NCBI GenBank assembly: GCA_020205615.1 | Contig: CM035170.1 | Location: 11,524,980 to 11,588,979 of the forward strand | Source: Panax quinquefolius | Lineage: Eukaryota; Streptophyta; Magnoliopsida; Apiales; Araliaceae | Reading direction: 5' to 3' | Length of the DNA stretch: 64,000 nucleotides | In this document: in pieces, positions 22,461-33,129 of the stretch | Position numbering within the stretch: position 1 is the first letter of the stretch | How the letters are laid out: each line of letters opens with the position of its first letter | Program-made: the position numbers and the translations under genes | The notes under the pieces: generated by a model | The model's database searches: none | What the model was told of the DNA's origin: nothing | Seen by the model: only the letters and a program-made list of their open reading frames with translations

Positions 22461-23808
22461 GTTTTAATATAAATTATTGTATATTGTAGTGATTTTCAAG
22501 ATAGTAAAATTGTGAAGTGCATTTCACAATTATGCTTCTGAAATCGCCTACGCCAAGTGATTACATGGGCGAAGCACACCTCTACCCATAAGGATCTGAT
22601 TTAAATTTGAATTTCGGTATATTTTTTATCACTCGATAGATAATACATAGTTAATCAAATAATATTGCTTAGTAATATTATTATTGTTGTTTATTTGCGA
22701 AACGATATAGATGGGACGACGCTTTAAGCATCGATTATTCGAGACACTATTACAGCGAAGTCGCTGCATCTAACTAAAGATAATTTGAACAAGAACGACA
22801 AAAAAGCCACTTGCAATCTTTGAGATTGACCATCCAGAACAAGGTGAGCGGTATATGCATGGCATAGCCCTGTGGTGCGCCAAACATTATATAGGGTGCG
22901 ATGTGTGACGAGTGGAAAGTGAGAGTCGGGTCAAGAGGCGAAGAAGCTGCCGCCTCGAACAGATCCTCGGTGTATCGAAGACTACGAGAAGGCAAAAGGC
23001 ACGTGTCGAGGCGGCGATATATCACAAATACAACACATTCTTTGCCGAGAAACGCGTATGTTATGTTTATAGTCATCTTTTGTAGCTAAAATATCATATG
23101 TTTACATAATAATATGAGGAAATGAACTATAGGAGTCTCAGTCTCAAGGTCAACCTATCAATTGGTTGGATGTGTATGTGGCCACTCGCGATGGGTCTAC
23201 TGAAAGGCTGTTCGGATAAGCGGTAATAAGTTCACTTTATCCTAATATGTTGTTTATAAATTATAACGACCTTCTTTAGTATTTTTTTATTTATTTTTAA
23301 CTATTTAATTGTTCATCTTCTGACAGGACACTTATAAGGGCTTAATGAACGAGCGCTATCCTGAAGGCACCCCGCGTCCGTCGATTGATCAAGAATTATG
23401 GGAGAGGGCGTCCATCGTGAAGAAAAATTATGTCAAAGGCCAAGGACAAAGACGACGCCTTGACCATCGATGGCACAGCGACTCGCCACCCGATCTACAC
23501 AAATCATCGGTATTCCAGCCTATCATACTCCTGCTGACTGTGTGAGAGCGATCTGTCAGGATCGTGATCTTCTTCGTATACTGGGCGGGCATCTGCAGTC
23601 TCTGAGTCCTGATGAGTTGGCGGAGGCAGTGGCGGCAGCGGCAGCAGGAGCAGCAACACAACAACAGGAGCAGGTATATATATATCGTTTATTGTTTAGC
23701 TACATTGTCTTATATATTTATAGTCTCTGAGTCAATGTCTTACTTATATGTAACATATATGTTTTATTACTTTGATAATTACAGGATCCTAATTTGGATG
23801 ATCCATGA
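22282..23808 (+). pseudogene. CACTA second gene remnant (Transposase_24/Ptta-like), multi-exon
   Basis: Start chosen at ATG 22282, after the acceptor-like 'atttatag'. A first exon ends at about 22408 before GTAAGTT; an acceptor 'gatatag' lies before 22711. Readable blocks: about 22900-23086 (MCDEWKVRVGSRGEEAA), about 23150-23215 (QPINWLDVYVATRDGSTE), 23345-23470 (LMNERYPEGTPRPSID, then KKNYVKGQGQRRR) and 23470-23673 (RDLLRILGGHLQSLSPDEL). A clear last intron, CAG|GTATAT to TTACAG (23674-23784), joins to an acidic tail ending DPNLDDP at stop 23806-23808. The order resembles plant En/Spm-associated proteins of the Transposase_24 kind, which may bind transposon ends. At least one frameshift near 23470 and several stops near 22760-22890 break it. 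Family assignment is from recall of motifs. Confidence 0.6.
23674..23784 (+). other. Intron near the end of the CACTA gene
   Basis: 5' site CAG|GTATATATA and 3' site AATTACAG|GATCC, 111 bp, AT-rich. Joining the flanks leaves the frame open to a stop eight codons later. Confidence 0.55.
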
Positions 23809-24121
23809 AGAGCGCCTAGACTTATTTTTTTTAGAATTTTAAAGCCTTGTACTCTTTTAGATTCATTCTTTGGACAATTGTATTAGTTTATATGGATGTT
23901 TACGATATCGATTATATTGTGTTGGAGGAATGTTTTGTATTGTATTGGATGAATGTTTATTCATGGATATTTGAATGTTTTGTATTGTATTGGATGGATG
24001 TTAATATGGATGCTTGTATATATATATATATATATATATATAACTGTGTTGGGATTGAAAGCAGGTACAAAGCAGGTTATTTTTGGGAAATCAATAAAAT
24101 AGGCAAAAAATTTTAAAAAAA

Positions 24122-24425
24122 AAGGATCAGCGACCGCATGCGGTCGCTAAAAATGTATCAGCGACCGCTTGAATCTAGCGACCGCTGCGGTCGCTATTAT
24201 CGGTCGCTGACACGTGTGACACGTCAAGCAAGACAAATGACTCAGCATAAGTCATAATAGCGACGGTATCGATTAAGCTAATTGCGATCGCTAATAATTG
24301 ATTGTCTATTGGTGGTCGTTGATGTCCTTCCAATGACCAGATTATCTCATGACTTCGTATCGTGATGACGCATACGGTCATGAGATAGACATCTCGCGAA
24401 CCGCATACTGATCACGATATGTGCG
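24122..24425. repeat. CACTA right subterminal region with palindromes
   Basis: Contains the perfect 20-bp palindrome AGCGACCGCATGCGGTCGCT (24129-24148) and a second with 10-bp arms TAGCGACCGC / GCGGTCGCTA around one base (24176-24196), then more CGGTCGC copies. It mirrors the left subterminal repeats. Confidence 0.85.
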
Positions 24426-24436
24426 ATCATTTGATA

Positions 24437-24454
24437 AGCCTTTTTGTTGTAGTG
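24437..24454 (-). repeat. CACTA right terminal inverted repeat
   Basis: On the minus strand it reads CACTACAACAAAAAGGCT. The TTA duplication follows at 24455-24457. Confidence 0.92.
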
Positions 24455-24457
24455 TTA

Positions 24458-25219
24458 ATCCTTGTCATTTTGTTTCACTGAATTCGTTTCTTTAAAAATA
24501 TTTTTCATCATCCTCAGTCTTAAATGATGATATTATTGAATATCTTTGGCCTTGTAGTGCAAAGATGAATGATTTCAAGAATATCTTTGGTCGAGTGCAA
24601 AGATGAACAGTGTTTAGATGAACATGACCAACTGATGAATATCTTTGGCCTGTAGTGAAAAGATGAATATTTGATTCCAGATGTATATTGATTTATGTTA
24701 CAGGGATACAAGATAGACAATGAACTTTTAAATTCATACATAGAAGATAGTAGTTTGCATTCTCTACTTAACTCTTCTAATGAATTATTATTTCATTGCG
24801 CGAATATTGATTTAAATTTTGTTGTCTATTGTATTCTATTAGATTTTTCCCTTTTGAAGACTAACGGTAATTTGTTGTATATTATCTTAGTCATAATGTT
24901 CTTTCTTTGGGGCTAGTTGAGCTCACCCTTTTCTTTTTGTTCCATTTTTCTTCTCGGAGGCGAGAATATAATGCGAGTACGAAGTCTGGGGTATGGAATG
25001 AAGGTTTTAGAAAGGATTGTTTAGTAGTCCTCACCATTTTTGTAAAATAATGAATCAATAAATGTGATGAGGATTTATTTGAGTATAGATATTGTCTAGA
25101 AGATAATATTTGTATTCAAACTCACGCTTTCTTGTTGTAATAATAAAGTTGTAGTTATTTACGTACCATGTATTGACAACTCGTAATAGGTGATGTATAC
25201 CTATTTTGGGGGCGTCACA
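24458..25219 (+). repeat. 5' LTR of element E, second part
   Basis: Continues the LTR after the CACTA. It has GCCYGTAGTG hairpin units at about 24539-24670, the conserved 'gggctagttgagctcaccc' block and a pyrimidine tract. The acceptor reads TTCTCGG instead of TCTCAGG, a CAG-to-CG change seen in both E LTRs. It ends GGGGGCGTCACA. Confidence 0.9.
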
Positions 25220-25395
25220 TTGTATCGAGCCATAAGTAAAGAGCCCCGAGCCTCTATCTCGGTGACTTCTGTTGATGGGGATGCACCGCCGGACTCTCCG
25301 TAGGGGACGCCGCTTACGTGGTGGCAAACCGATAGGTATCAACGGTGAGGTGTCTTGACACATGTTGGTGTCCAAAGTCACGGTTGGTATCGAGC
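25220..25395 (+). other. Duplicated PBS flanking a 154-bp GC-rich insert
   Basis: The LTR end is followed by a PBS-like TTGTATCGAGCC (25220-25231). A GC-rich stretch of about 154 bp (25231-25384) follows, ending '..gtcacgg', and then a second PBS-like TTGGTATCGAGC (25383-25394) leading into the normal leader. A relative of the same 154-bp sequence lies in element C at 39056-39207. It is not part of the leader in elements A, B, C or D. Its origin is unknown; it may be the post-PBS leader of another LTR family. Confidence 0.6.
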
Positions 25396-25566
25396 TTAGG
25401 GATATGATCTCAAGCGAGATCGGGGAATAGAACTAGGAGGGAGAGAGAGTAAATCCTTCGCTAGTGTGTCCTACCTAAGCTTATTTTTTAGTTGGTAAGT
25501 ATATAAGGATATTATGTGATATATTGATTTCCTTAATTAACCCTTATTTTATGACGATGTTTAAGA

Positions 25567-26770
25567 ATGTCGATTTGAGAATATTAACAATGGAAATGAG
25601 ACCGTGGAGACGCTTTGTACTCTCACCAACGAGGAGAACGTGCAACAGTCGGCAATGTTCCTCCTATAAACAACACCAACGAAAGCGATGATGATGAGCG
25701 ATGGGATGTTTAGAAGCTTTTGCGATTCATTCATGCAAAATCGCATTTAGGAGACTCGTGTTCAAAATACAGGAGGAAATGATAGCAATTCACACGGTTG
25801 TCACAAACGAAAGCAGCTTCAAAGAGTTGGGACCACGAAATTAAGGGAAAGCCAGATCCGATCATGGCGAAACATGGGTCAAACAAATTACCAAGATATT
25901 CGATGTCTTGGAATGCACGGAGGAAGCGAAGGTTCCATTCGCCACCTTTATGTTCCGTGGGCGAGGCGGATCACCGTGGAGTCTCATGAAGCGTACCCAT
26001 CCACCGCACTCAAAGCATGTCTTGGGAAACATTTGAAAAACTATTTAATGACAAATACTTTCACGAAAGTGTTAAATCTATATGAAGGAAGTGGAGTTCA
26101 TCAGATTAGAGCAAAACAACATGACGGTGTCTCGATGACGAGGTAAAGTTTGCGATTTATCCGTGTTTGCACCTCATTTGGTGGAGAATGAGGAACGTAT
26201 GACGCAGATGTTTCTTAGAGGTTTGAAACACGGCATACGTCGAAGATCTCATTTCTCATAAACTTTCTCTCTATTCGGATGTTGTAAACATGGCTCAATT
26301 ATTAGAAGCGAGATAACGAGTACGGTCAACCGAGGACCACAACCGAGATCGTACCGAGAGATAGCGATCAACGATAATAATGATAACCAGCGGAGAAAGA
26401 AACAGACGGACAAAAAATGGTAACCACTCTGGTGGTAATCATGGCCATGAAAATAGAAGAAGCGAGTCGGGAGGAGATTTTAAAAGAGGAGATTTAACAA
26501 CGACCATGTGAAGACGATAAAGGTCTTAAAGAAAGCGGGTTCTAAGGGAGGAGAACGACCACCCGTCATATGCTACAAATCTGGAAAAGAGGGACATATC
26601 AGGTCAAACGCCCTGACAGATTCAAGGTATGCTATAATTGTGGAAAGGAAGGACATATCGCATTTAGAGATTATGCAGTGAGCGAAACCTAGTTCAACGA
26701 GGGACGGTGACTCAAAAGACTATCCCGAAAAGTCAAAGTCAACGATTCCGGAAGAGCGTTTGTTGTGATT
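25567..26770 (+). pseudogene. gag: gag remnant of element E
   Basis: The ATG at 25567 lines up with the gag start of B but runs into a stop after two codons. Nucleotide similarity to the B gag continues across the region; short pieces such as 'ggttccattcgccacctttatg' and 'gagcaaaacaacatgacggtg' match. A second-knuckle remnant is at about 26630-26680. Frameshifts occur every 50-150 bp, often where CAG/CTG has become CG. Coding potential is nil as read. Confidence 0.8.
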
Positions 26771-28640
26771 GGTCATAATACGAGGAACCCAAACGAGGTG
26801 ATCACGGGTAAGCTATTTATAAATTCTTGCGAAGTTTATACCTTACTTGATAATCGGTGCTACCCATTCATTTGTCTCTCCGCATGTGCTCAACGTTTAA
26901 ACTTGACTCGGAGAAATTAGACTTTGACCTATCTGTGGAAACTCCGTTAGGAGAAACTTTTATCACATCCAATCGCTTATAAATCTTGTTTGATTCAAGT
27001 TGGCACCATTACCTTACACGTTGACCTTATCTCTTTAAAGATACTTGCTTTTGATGTGATTTTAGGGATTGATTGGTTAACTACTCATCATGCCAAAATT
27101 GATTGTTTTCATAAGGTTGTTAGTTTTCATATTCCTAACCAACCTGTTACGCAATTCAAGCAAATAAACCATTAAAATCAATCACCGCTATATCTAATCA
27201 TAAAGCTATTCATTTATTGAAAAAGCGGATGTTAAGCTTTCTTAGCCCATGTTATGGATTTGAATAAAGACACGCCAAATTTGAATAATATTCCTGTTGT
27301 TATTGACTTTCCGACGATTTCAAGAACTTCCTTGCCTACCCCTAGAACGTGAAGTTGAATTCTTTATTGATCTTGAACTCAGTACAAAGCCCATTTCTAA
27401 AACCCCATATCGAATGGCTCCTATTGAACTTCGGAGTTAAAGGTCCAATTACGAGAATTGTTGGACATCGGTTTCATTCGTCCTAGTACATCTCCTTGGG
27501 GTGCTCCTGTTTTATTTGTAAAGAAGAAAGACGGGGAGTATGCGACTTTGTATTGACTATCGGAATTGAACCATGTCACCATCAAGAATAGGTATCCTCT
27601 ACCTCGTATTGATGACTTGTTTGACCGATTGCAAGGGCACAATTCTTTTCAAAAATCGATCTTCGCTCGGATATCATCACCAAGATTAGAATCGAGGATA
27701 TTCCAAAGACGCCTTTAGAACTTCGATGCGGGCATTATGAATTCTTAGTCATGTCTTTCGGATGACTAATGCTCTCTATGACTTTCATGGATATGATGAA
27801 CCGAGTATTCAAGGAATATTTGGATCGGTTTGTTGTTGTCTTTATTGATGACATCCTTATATATTCCAAAAGTCGTGAAGATCATGAGCACCATTTGAAG
27901 TTTGGTACTCGAAAGGCTTCGTGAAAATAAACTATATGCCAAATTGAAGAAATACGAGTTCGGGCGAGGAAGTAGCATTCCTTGGGCACGCCGTGTCAAA
28001 AAACATGGAGTATCTGTTGATCCGTGAAGATTGAAGCAATACAAAGTTAGAGAAATCAAGTCGGTGATCAAGTATGTAGCTTTTGGGCTTAGTGGTTATT
28101 ATCGGAGATTCATGGAAGGGTTTTCTCTAATTGCTACTCCATTAACTCAAATTAACTCGGAAGGATACAAAATTCGTTTGGAGCGAAGAATGCGAGAAGA
28201 GTTTCCAAGAGCTTAAGAGGAGACTTATTTGGCTTTGTTCTAACAATACCATCTGGTTCTTGGATGGATTTGTTATCTACAACGATGCTTGAGCAAAGGG
28301 TTAGGATGTGTTCTCATGCAACGTGGGAAAGTCATAGCCTTATGCCTCGCGACAACTTAAAGAGTATGAGAGGAATTATCCTACTCATGATCTAGAGTTA
28401 GCGCAATGCTTTCAAGCGCTAAAAGATATGGAGGCACTATCTATATGTGGAGAAAGTGGAGATATATTCGCACCATAAAAGCCTTAAATATTTCTTCACT
28501 CAAAAGAACTCAACATCGCGGCAATGACGTTGGCTAGAGCTATTGAAAGACTACGACCACACTATTCAATACCATCCTGGAAAGCGAGCGTGGTAGTAGA
28601 CGCGTTGAGTAGAAGATCATATGCGAGGAACGAAAAGCGA
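26771..28640 (+). pseudogene. pol: Protease-RT-RNase H remnant of element E
   Basis: Protease similarity starts near 26800; the DTG site is frameshifted at about 26850 and the [17 protein letters not shown] block is readable at about 27057-27110. RT similarity spans about 27290-28200, with the FIDDIL region at about 27840. RNase H similarity spans about 28260-28560, with the tether at about 28560-28620. No frame is longer than about 60 codons. Order and spacing match element B, so only small indels, not large deletions, separate the two. Confidence 0.82.
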
Positions 28641-30135
28641 TGATGTCAAGTATACGTACAGAGCCAACTTTAATAGAAAAAGTTAAGGTTGCTCAAGCCA
28701 CCCAGGCCGGAAATGATGCGTATGAAGAAGAAAGTACAAGAAGGAGCTATTCCTAAGCGAGAATTGATGAAGAAGGAATACTTGAGTCCACTCTAGACTT
28801 TGTGTTCCTAACGACTCGATTTGAAGTACAAGATTATGATGGAGGCACACAATACACCATTTGCAATCCATCCTGGAAGTACTAAAATGTATCGTGATCT
28901 TCACATACATTTTGGTGGAACAATATGAAGAGAGAGATTGCAAAGTTTATCTCAATGTGTTTAACTTGTCAACGTGTAAAGGCGGAGCATCTGGTACCTA
29001 AGGGTCCGTTGCAACCACTTGAGATTCGAAATGGAAGTGGGAACACATTACCATGGATTTCGTTACTTGTCTTCTTCCTACGGTTTCTCGGGGCATCAAT
29101 GCTATTTTGGGTTATTGTTGATAGATTAACCAAGTCTGCTCATTTCTTGCCGATACGGGAGACTTATTCACTTGAACGTCTTGCTAGTATGTACGTGAAT
29201 GAGATTGTGAGGTTGCATGGCATGCCTGTATCCATAGTTTCGGATCGTAACCCAAGATTCACTTCAAGATTTTGGGTTAGCTTGCAAAAAGCTATGGGCA
29301 CGGATTTACGATTCAGTTCGGCATACCATCCTCAAACGGACGGACAATCAGAAAGGACTATTCAAACTCTTGAAGATTTATTAAGACTCTGTGTCCTAGA
29401 CTTCAAGGGCAGTTGGGATAAGTATTTACCATTGGTGGAATTCTCCTACAACAACAGTTTATCAGGCAAGTATAGGTGTAGCTCCATTTGAAGCATTATA
29501 TGGACGAAAGTGTCGCTCTCCAGTATGTTGGGACGAGGTGGGTGAAGCAACACTGTTGGGACCCGAGTTGGTACGTATGACTACGGAAAAGATCCAAATG
29601 ATTTGACAACGTATACAAACGGCACAAGATCGACAAAAGAGTTATGCGGATCTTCATCGAAAGGACGTGGAATTTAGTGTAGGGGATCATGTATTATTGC
29701 GAGTTGCTCCATGGAAGGGAGTTACAAGATTTGGGAAGAGAGGAAAGCTCAATCCACGATTTATTGGTCCATTTCAAATTCTTGACCGAGTAGGAAATGT
29801 AGCCTATAGACTCGCGTTACCTCCGAGTATGTCTCGTGTTCATAATGTGTTTCACATATCATGCCGTTCGAAATATGTGAAAGACCCGAACCATGTTATA
29901 GAGTTAGAACCGGACGAGATAGTCAAGACTTAACGTATGAGGAGGTACTGTCAAGATTTTGGATAGGAAGGAGCATGTCCTACGTAAAAAAGTCATACCA
30001 CAAGTTAAAGTTTTGTGGAGGAATCATGCTATGAAAGAAATGACTGGGAATTGGAAACGAAAAATGAAAGCGAGGTATCCTCACCTTTTCAAAACACCAG
30101 GTACGTACGTCAATTTCGAGGACGAAATTTCATAA
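28641..30135 (+). pseudogene. Integrase and tail remnant of element E
   Basis: The frame 28925-29491 (about 188 codons) holds the CxxC half of the zinc finger ([11 protein letters not shown]), the second catalytic Asp (SDRNPRF) and Glu ([15 protein letters not shown]); the first Asp (MDFV) lies in a frameshifted stretch at about 29053. The frame 29667-29933 holds DHVLLRVAPWKGV, GKLNPRFIGPFQILDRVG and the [11 protein letters not shown] block. The chromodomain-like tail follows at about 29940-30135 with a frameshift in the TWELE motif. This is the best-preserved part of E. Confidence 0.87.
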
Positions 30136-30145
30136 GGAGGGGAGG
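30134..30145 (+). other. Polypurine tract of element E
   Basis: AAGGAGGGGAGG, followed by T and the LTR start TGTAAG at 30147. Confidence 0.85.
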
Positions 30146-30146
30146 T

Positions 30147-32261
30147 TGTAAGACCCCAACTTTATTATTACGCGCCAGTAAGAAGAAATTCTTATTGGAA
30201 AGCCCCCTCTTTCCTTGGAACTGCCTGGTTGTCAATATTGTGATTCTGTAATATTATTTGTGAATAATTAATTATTGATTCATATGATGAGGAAAATATT
30301 GATTTTATGTAGATATAGATGGAGAAAAATTTTAATGTGACAATTGTTGAAAATTAAAATTTTATCTTTTTCTGATAAAATAATTCATTTAAATATATTA
30401 TTATATTTTAATAATATAATAATGGTGATATTTTTACAACGAATGTGGGATATATGAGTATACAAGGAGGAAGAGTATTTTGTTTGCAATAAATGTTTAA
30501 AACATGTTAAACATGTTGGTGGACCCCATTTATTGATGAAATTTGATTATAACTTTAAAAATCGCTTGGTTTGTGGATTTCGGTCAATTTCTATTTGGAA
30601 TTTGGAAAAACTTTCTTCTGCAAAGTTGTAGAGAATTGAATTTCCTATAAAAACTCGCGAGATTTGAATTTTCAGATGAAAGGGCTATTTATTATGAATT
30701 ATTGAAGTTCTGAAGTTCCGAAATAATTAATTTTTGGGAGTTTTAGTTAATTATTTTGAGAAAAACGTTTTTTGCAACTAAGTTGGCCTCACATGTGATT
30801 CAAATGGGCTGAGATCAGTTTTCTAAGGTGGGCTAAAGAAAATATAAAAAATATATTAATATTATATTCAATTTTCTGCTTTGGTGTTCTAAGCATTTTC
30901 CTATAAATAGGGTGCTTAGGTTAGAATTGAAAAACACACCAGAAACTGAAGTTTCTCTCTATTTCTCTCTCAATATATTGAGCGTATTCTTGTGAGTATA
31001 CTTTGAGTATTGTTAGATTTCGCAAGTTCCTTCAAACTACTATACATTATTTCCAAATTAAAGTACTAATCTTTCGAGGTAAGGGATGTTATTTTCTTCT
31101 CGATGATATTATTTCTTCAATATCATTATCTTTGAAATATTGGTTGGAACTTTTTATCAAATTTGGAACTTTTTCATGTCGGGTTACTATTCATGAGTTA
31201 CTATTCACGATTACTATTCATGAGTTACTATTCACGAGTTCTTATTCACGAGTACTATTCATTTAAGCGTGAAGATGTTTTTTGTGGAATTTTTATCTTT
31301 TGGTGTCTGAGTTACTATTCACGTATACGGGCACTATTCAATTAAAAATAAAATTTCTTCTTTTTGTCCAAAATATCTATTCGGATACTAGCTTTGATTG
31401 TATCCATGTTTTGATCATTCTTGAATTTTACACCACTATGATTGTTTTTGAGGTATTTTTGAACATGGATAAAACAAAGTACTGAATCCTTAATCCTTAA
31501 TCCTTGTCATTTTGTTTCACCGGATTCGTTTCTTTAAAAATATTTTTCATCATCCTCGATCTTAAATGATGATATTATTGAATATCTTTGGCCTGTAGTG
31601 CAAAGATGAATGATTTCTGAAGAATATCTTTGGCCGTAGTGCAAAGATGAACAGGTGTTTAGATGAACATGACCAACTGATGAATATCTTTGGCCTGTAG
31701 TGCAAAGATGAATATTTGATTCCAGATGTATAGTGATTTATGTTACAGGGATACAAGATAGACGATGAACTTTTAAATTCATACATAGAAGATAGTAGTT
31801 TGCATTCTCTACTTAACTCTTCTAATGAATTATTATTTCCGCTGCGAATATTGATTTAAAATTTGTTGTCTATTGTATTCTATTAGATTTTTCCCTGTTG
31901 AAGACTAACGGTAATTTGTTGTATATTATCTTAGTCATAATATTTTTTACTGGGCTAGTTGAGCTCACCCTTTTCTTTTTTGTTCCATTTTTCCTCTCGG
32001 GAGGCGAGAATATAAGCGAGTACGCAGCTCTGGGTATGGAATGAAGGTTTTAGAAAGGATAGTTTAGTAGTCCTCACCATTTTGTAAAATAATGTATCAA
32101 TAAATGTGATGAGGATTTATTTGAGTATAGATATTGTCTAGAAGATAATATTTATATTCAAACTCACGTTTTACTGTTGTAATAATAAAGTTGTAGTTGT
32201 TTCTGTACCATGTATTGACAACTCAGAATAGGTGATGTAAACCTATTTTGGGGGCGTCACA
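30147..32261 (+). repeat. 3' LTR of element E, with an internal deletion
   Basis: After the first 24 bp the sequence jumps to 'cgcgccagtaagaagaaat', skipping about 570 bp that the 5' LTR has (about 16890-17480). From there it follows the 5' LTR: TATA at 30901-30910, donor-like site at about 31078, 'actattcacgag' array at about 31190-31265, hairpin units at about 31576-31710, and the end GGGGGCGTCACA at 32261. Confidence 0.9.
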
Positions 32262-32266
32262 TGTTT

Positions 32267-32705
32267 CCATTGCAGTTGTTGATCTAAAACTTGTTGGCTA
32301 TTATATTTTATTAGATTTTTCCCTGTTGAAGACTAACGATAATTGTTGTATATTATCTTAGTCATAATATTCTTTACTGGGCTAGTTGAGCTCACCCTTT
32401 TTCTTTTTGTTCCATTTTTCTCAGGAGGTGAGAACATAGCAAGAACTAGTCGGGGTACGGAGTGATGGCTCTAGAAAGATGTTTTAGCAGCCCTCGCTAT
32501 TTCTGTAAAATAGTGTTTGAATAATTATAACGAGGACTTATTTGAGTGTGAATATTGTCTAGAAGATAATATTTGTATTTAAACTCACAGTATGTGTTGT
32601 CATATTTTGCATGACAATTGTATTATTGAAGTTGTAGTTTGCTTTCTGTACCATGTATTTGGAGACTCAGAATGGGTGTTGTATACCTATTTTGGGGGCG
32701 TCACA
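32267..32705 (+). repeat. 3' LTR of element B, second part
   Basis: Resumes after the TGTTT duplication and matches 9565-10013. It carries the acceptor-like TTTTTCTCAG|GAGG (cut at 32424) and a stem-loop TTGTCAT/ATGACAA (32597-32617), where the 5' LTR has TTGTCGT/ACGACAA. It ends GGGGGCGTCACA at 32705, followed by the ATAGA duplication. Confidence 0.92.
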
Positions 32706-32710
32706 ATAGA

Positions 32711-33129
32711 AGATAGTTGATATCATGCTCTACTTTACTCTTCTAATGGATTGCTTATTCCATTGCATTTAAAGTTGATGTCTATTGTATTTTATCAGTT
32801 TAACCTTGTTGAAGACTAATGATAATTTATTCTGCATTATCTTAATCATAATATTTTTTACTGGGCTAGTTGAGCTCACCATTTCTTTCATTGTTCTCTT
32901 CAGGAAATGAGAATATAGCTGGGACTAGTCTGGGAACGGAGTGACGGTCCAGATGATAGCATTAGTAGTCCTCACTATTCTGTAAAATAGTGTGATAATA
33001 AATGTAATGAGGACTCCATTGAGAGTGGATATTGTCTAGAAGGCAGTATTCTTGTTTAAATTCTCAGCTTATGTTTTGTCGTATGTTACACGACAGTTGT
33101 ATAATTAACTTTGTATTTGATTTATGTAC
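32711..33129 (+). repeat. 3' LTR of element A, second part
   Basis: Continues from 7544 after B and its duplication. It matches 705-1128 of the first LTR, with the acceptor-like TTCTCTTCAG (cut at 32903), AATAAA and the TGTCGT/ACGACA stem-loop. It stops about 40 bp short of the LTR end, at TGTAC, where element C starts. Confidence 0.88.

Larger units (their letters stand above)
18793..24454. mobile_element. CACTA (En/Spm) DNA transposon, 5.66 kb
   Basis: The 5' end is CACTACAAGAAAAATGGC and the 3' end is the reverse complement of CACTACAACAAAAAGGCT. The target duplication is TTA (18790-18792 and 24455-24457). Subterminal regions hold repeated GCGACCG/CGGTCGC motifs, typical binding sites of a CACTA accessory protein. 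Inside is a broken gene at 22282-23808; no TNP2 transposase could be read, so the element looks non-autonomous. It lies within the putative leader intron of E's LTR. Confidence 0.95.
16866..32261 (+). mobile_element. Element E: gypsy retrotransposon nested in B's 3' LTR
   Basis: Flanked by the 5-bp duplication TGTTT (16861-16865 and 32262-32266). Termini are TGTAAGACCCC and GGGGGCGTCACA. Internal order is PBS, gag, PR, RT, RNase H, integrase, tail and PPT. Without the CACTA insertion it is about 9,731 bp, almost the same as B. Its 3' LTR has lost about 570 bp near its start. The coding region is the most frameshifted in the window, with many CAG/CTG-to-CG changes that may be base-calling artefacts. 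Confidence 0.93.
7545..32705 (+). mobile_element. Element B: complete but decayed gypsy retrotransposon nested in A
   Basis: Flanked by the exact 5-bp duplication ATAGA (7540-7544 and 32706-32710). It has two LTRs, PBS, gag, PR, RT, RNase H, integrase, chromodomain-like tail and PPT in canonical order. Without element E and its duplication the length is about 9,760 bp. LTR-type termini and a 5-bp duplication fit integrase-mediated insertion. Several stops and frameshifts make it non-functional as read. It entered A's LTR before E entered B. Confidence 0.93.
1..33129 (+). mobile_element. Element A: outermost Ty3/gypsy retrotransposon, interrupted by B, E and CACTA
   Basis: The order is a partial 5' LTR (1-1169), a PBS, a decayed gag-pol (1357-5180) and a 3' LTR starting at 5181. 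That LTR is split at 7544 by element B, resumes at 32711 and stops at 33129, where element C begins. The copy lacks the integrase C-terminus, chromodomain and polypurine tract: the pol sequence runs straight into the LTR start at 5180/5181. It is the oldest layer of the nest because B lies inside its LTR. Assignment to one element assumes the LTR at 5181 belongs to this pol, which cannot be proven because the normal 3' junction is missing. Confidence 0.75.

Noticed and set aside
22901..23089. Reading the Arg-rich frame in the CACTA as a separate small gene
   Set aside because: It lies within the multi-exon second gene and has no start context of its own.
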